From the NCBI GenBank assembly GCA_016200825.1, contig JACQEA010000462.1, forward strand, positions 1 to 22,520: a stretch of DNA of 22,520 nt, read 5' to 3'. A program made the translations under genes and the position numbers. The notes under the pieces were generated by a model. The model did not search any database. It was given only the letters and a program-made list of their open reading frames with translations, and was not told the DNA's origin. Below, in pieces: positions 22,372 through 22,520 of this stretch (within the stretch, counting starts at the first letter, position 1; each line of letters starts with the position of its first letter). Source of the stretch: Chloroflexota bacterium. Lineage in GTDB: Bacteria; Chloroflexota; Anaerolineae; UBA4142.

Positions 22372-22520
22372 ATGCCGCGCGATTGGTTTGCGGCCGCGCC
22401 GAGCGTGGCGGATAAATTTTCGCGCCAGTATTATTACGCGTGGTACGTGATGCGCGCGGGACTGATCAGCACGCGATATTTTTTGACACGCGAGGCGATG
22501 GTTCCTTCGATCATTCACTA
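22372..22520 (+). CDS. Unknown protein, 5' part of a divergent gene (runs off right edge)
   Basis: From the ATG at 22372-22374 the frame stays open for 49 codons to the edge, starting MPRDWFAAAPSVADKFSRQY and including YYYAWYVMRAG. Codon choice (GCG, CGC, GTG, ATC) is like that of the neighbouring genes, and the opposite-strand frame over the same bases is poor in any recognisable pattern. There is no strong ribosome site; GTGGGTG lies just before the ATG. It points away from the glycan operon, so 22088-22371 is a divergent intergenic region. I do not recognise the family. Confidence 0.45.
   Translation, partial: MPRDWFAAAPSVADKFSRQYYYAWYVMRAGLISTRYFLTREAMVPSIIH

Noticed and set aside
22309..22518. 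Minus-strand open frame of 69 codons at the right edge
   Set aside because: It is arginine/histidine rich, has no family features, overlaps the tRNA-like sequence and lies opposite the better plus-strand frame.
1..22520. CRISPR array, rRNA, integrase or transposase genes
   Set aside because: No regularly spaced repeats, rRNA signature or recombinase reading frame was seen on either strand.

Overview
The window is one long, almost entirely minus-strand gene block for synthesis of a surface polysaccharide or glycoconjugate. The middle holds a small degraded mobile or toxin-antitoxin patch. Base composition is moderate in GC with very many CGCG/GCGCGC words. Large GT-C-like membrane proteins with long extracytoplasmic beta-rich regions, an aldehyde:ferredoxin oxidoreductase start at the left edge, and the lack of any lipid A or LPS core gene all fit an anaerobic Chloroflexota (Anaerolineae-like) bacterium, probably a metagenome-derived contig. 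That placement is inference from protein style and not from a marker gene.

Layout, in transcription order (right to left). At 22372-22520 a divergent plus-strand gene begins and runs off the edge. Next comes a decayed tRNA-Gly-like sequence (about 22255-22330). The main unit then runs: Wzx-type flippase (20804-22087), polyprenyl-phosphate-sugar-synthase-like GT2 (19807-20814), a second membrane-anchored GT2 (18842-19810) and a radical SAM protein (17295-18830). An MNT/HEPN pair follows (16430-17270), in which HEPN is cut by a 105-bp MITE-like insertion. A 3' remnant of a second radical SAM gene (16272-16424) lies behind it. The unit continues with a methyltransferase (15566-16279), two GT4 glycosyltransferases (14087-15448 and 12757-14010), a second methyltransferase (12054-12773), two extended SDR sugar-nucleotide enzymes (11083-12021 and 10097-11083), a sugar-1-phosphate nucleotidyltransferase (9361-10071), a third GT4 (8087-9322), and three large membrane proteins: an AftD/YfhO-like GT-C protein (4080-8000), a GT39-like GT-C protein (2750-4075) and a 7-TM plus beta-sandwich protein (405-2753). 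A terminator (242-290) closes the block. Behind it a new promoter drives the left-edge aldehyde:ferredoxin oxidoreductase gene.

How it works together (inference). The nucleotidyltransferase and the two SDR enzymes make an activated 6-deoxy sugar. The GT4 and GT2 enzymes build a lipid-linked oligosaccharide on the cytoplasmic face, the methyltransferases may cap or decorate it, the flippase moves it outward, and the GT-C proteins use polyprenyl-phosphate sugars (plausibly made by the DPM1-like GT2) to extend or attach glycan outside. Many junctions overlap by 1-30 nt (TAATG, GTGA, TTGA), which supports a co-transcribed and translationally coupled operon.

The most unusual part is 16272-17460. 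An MNT/HEPN cassette lies between a full radical SAM gene and a 138-bp diverged copy of its 3' end, and the HEPN gene is interrupted by a short inverted-repeat element whose removal restores the reading frame exactly.
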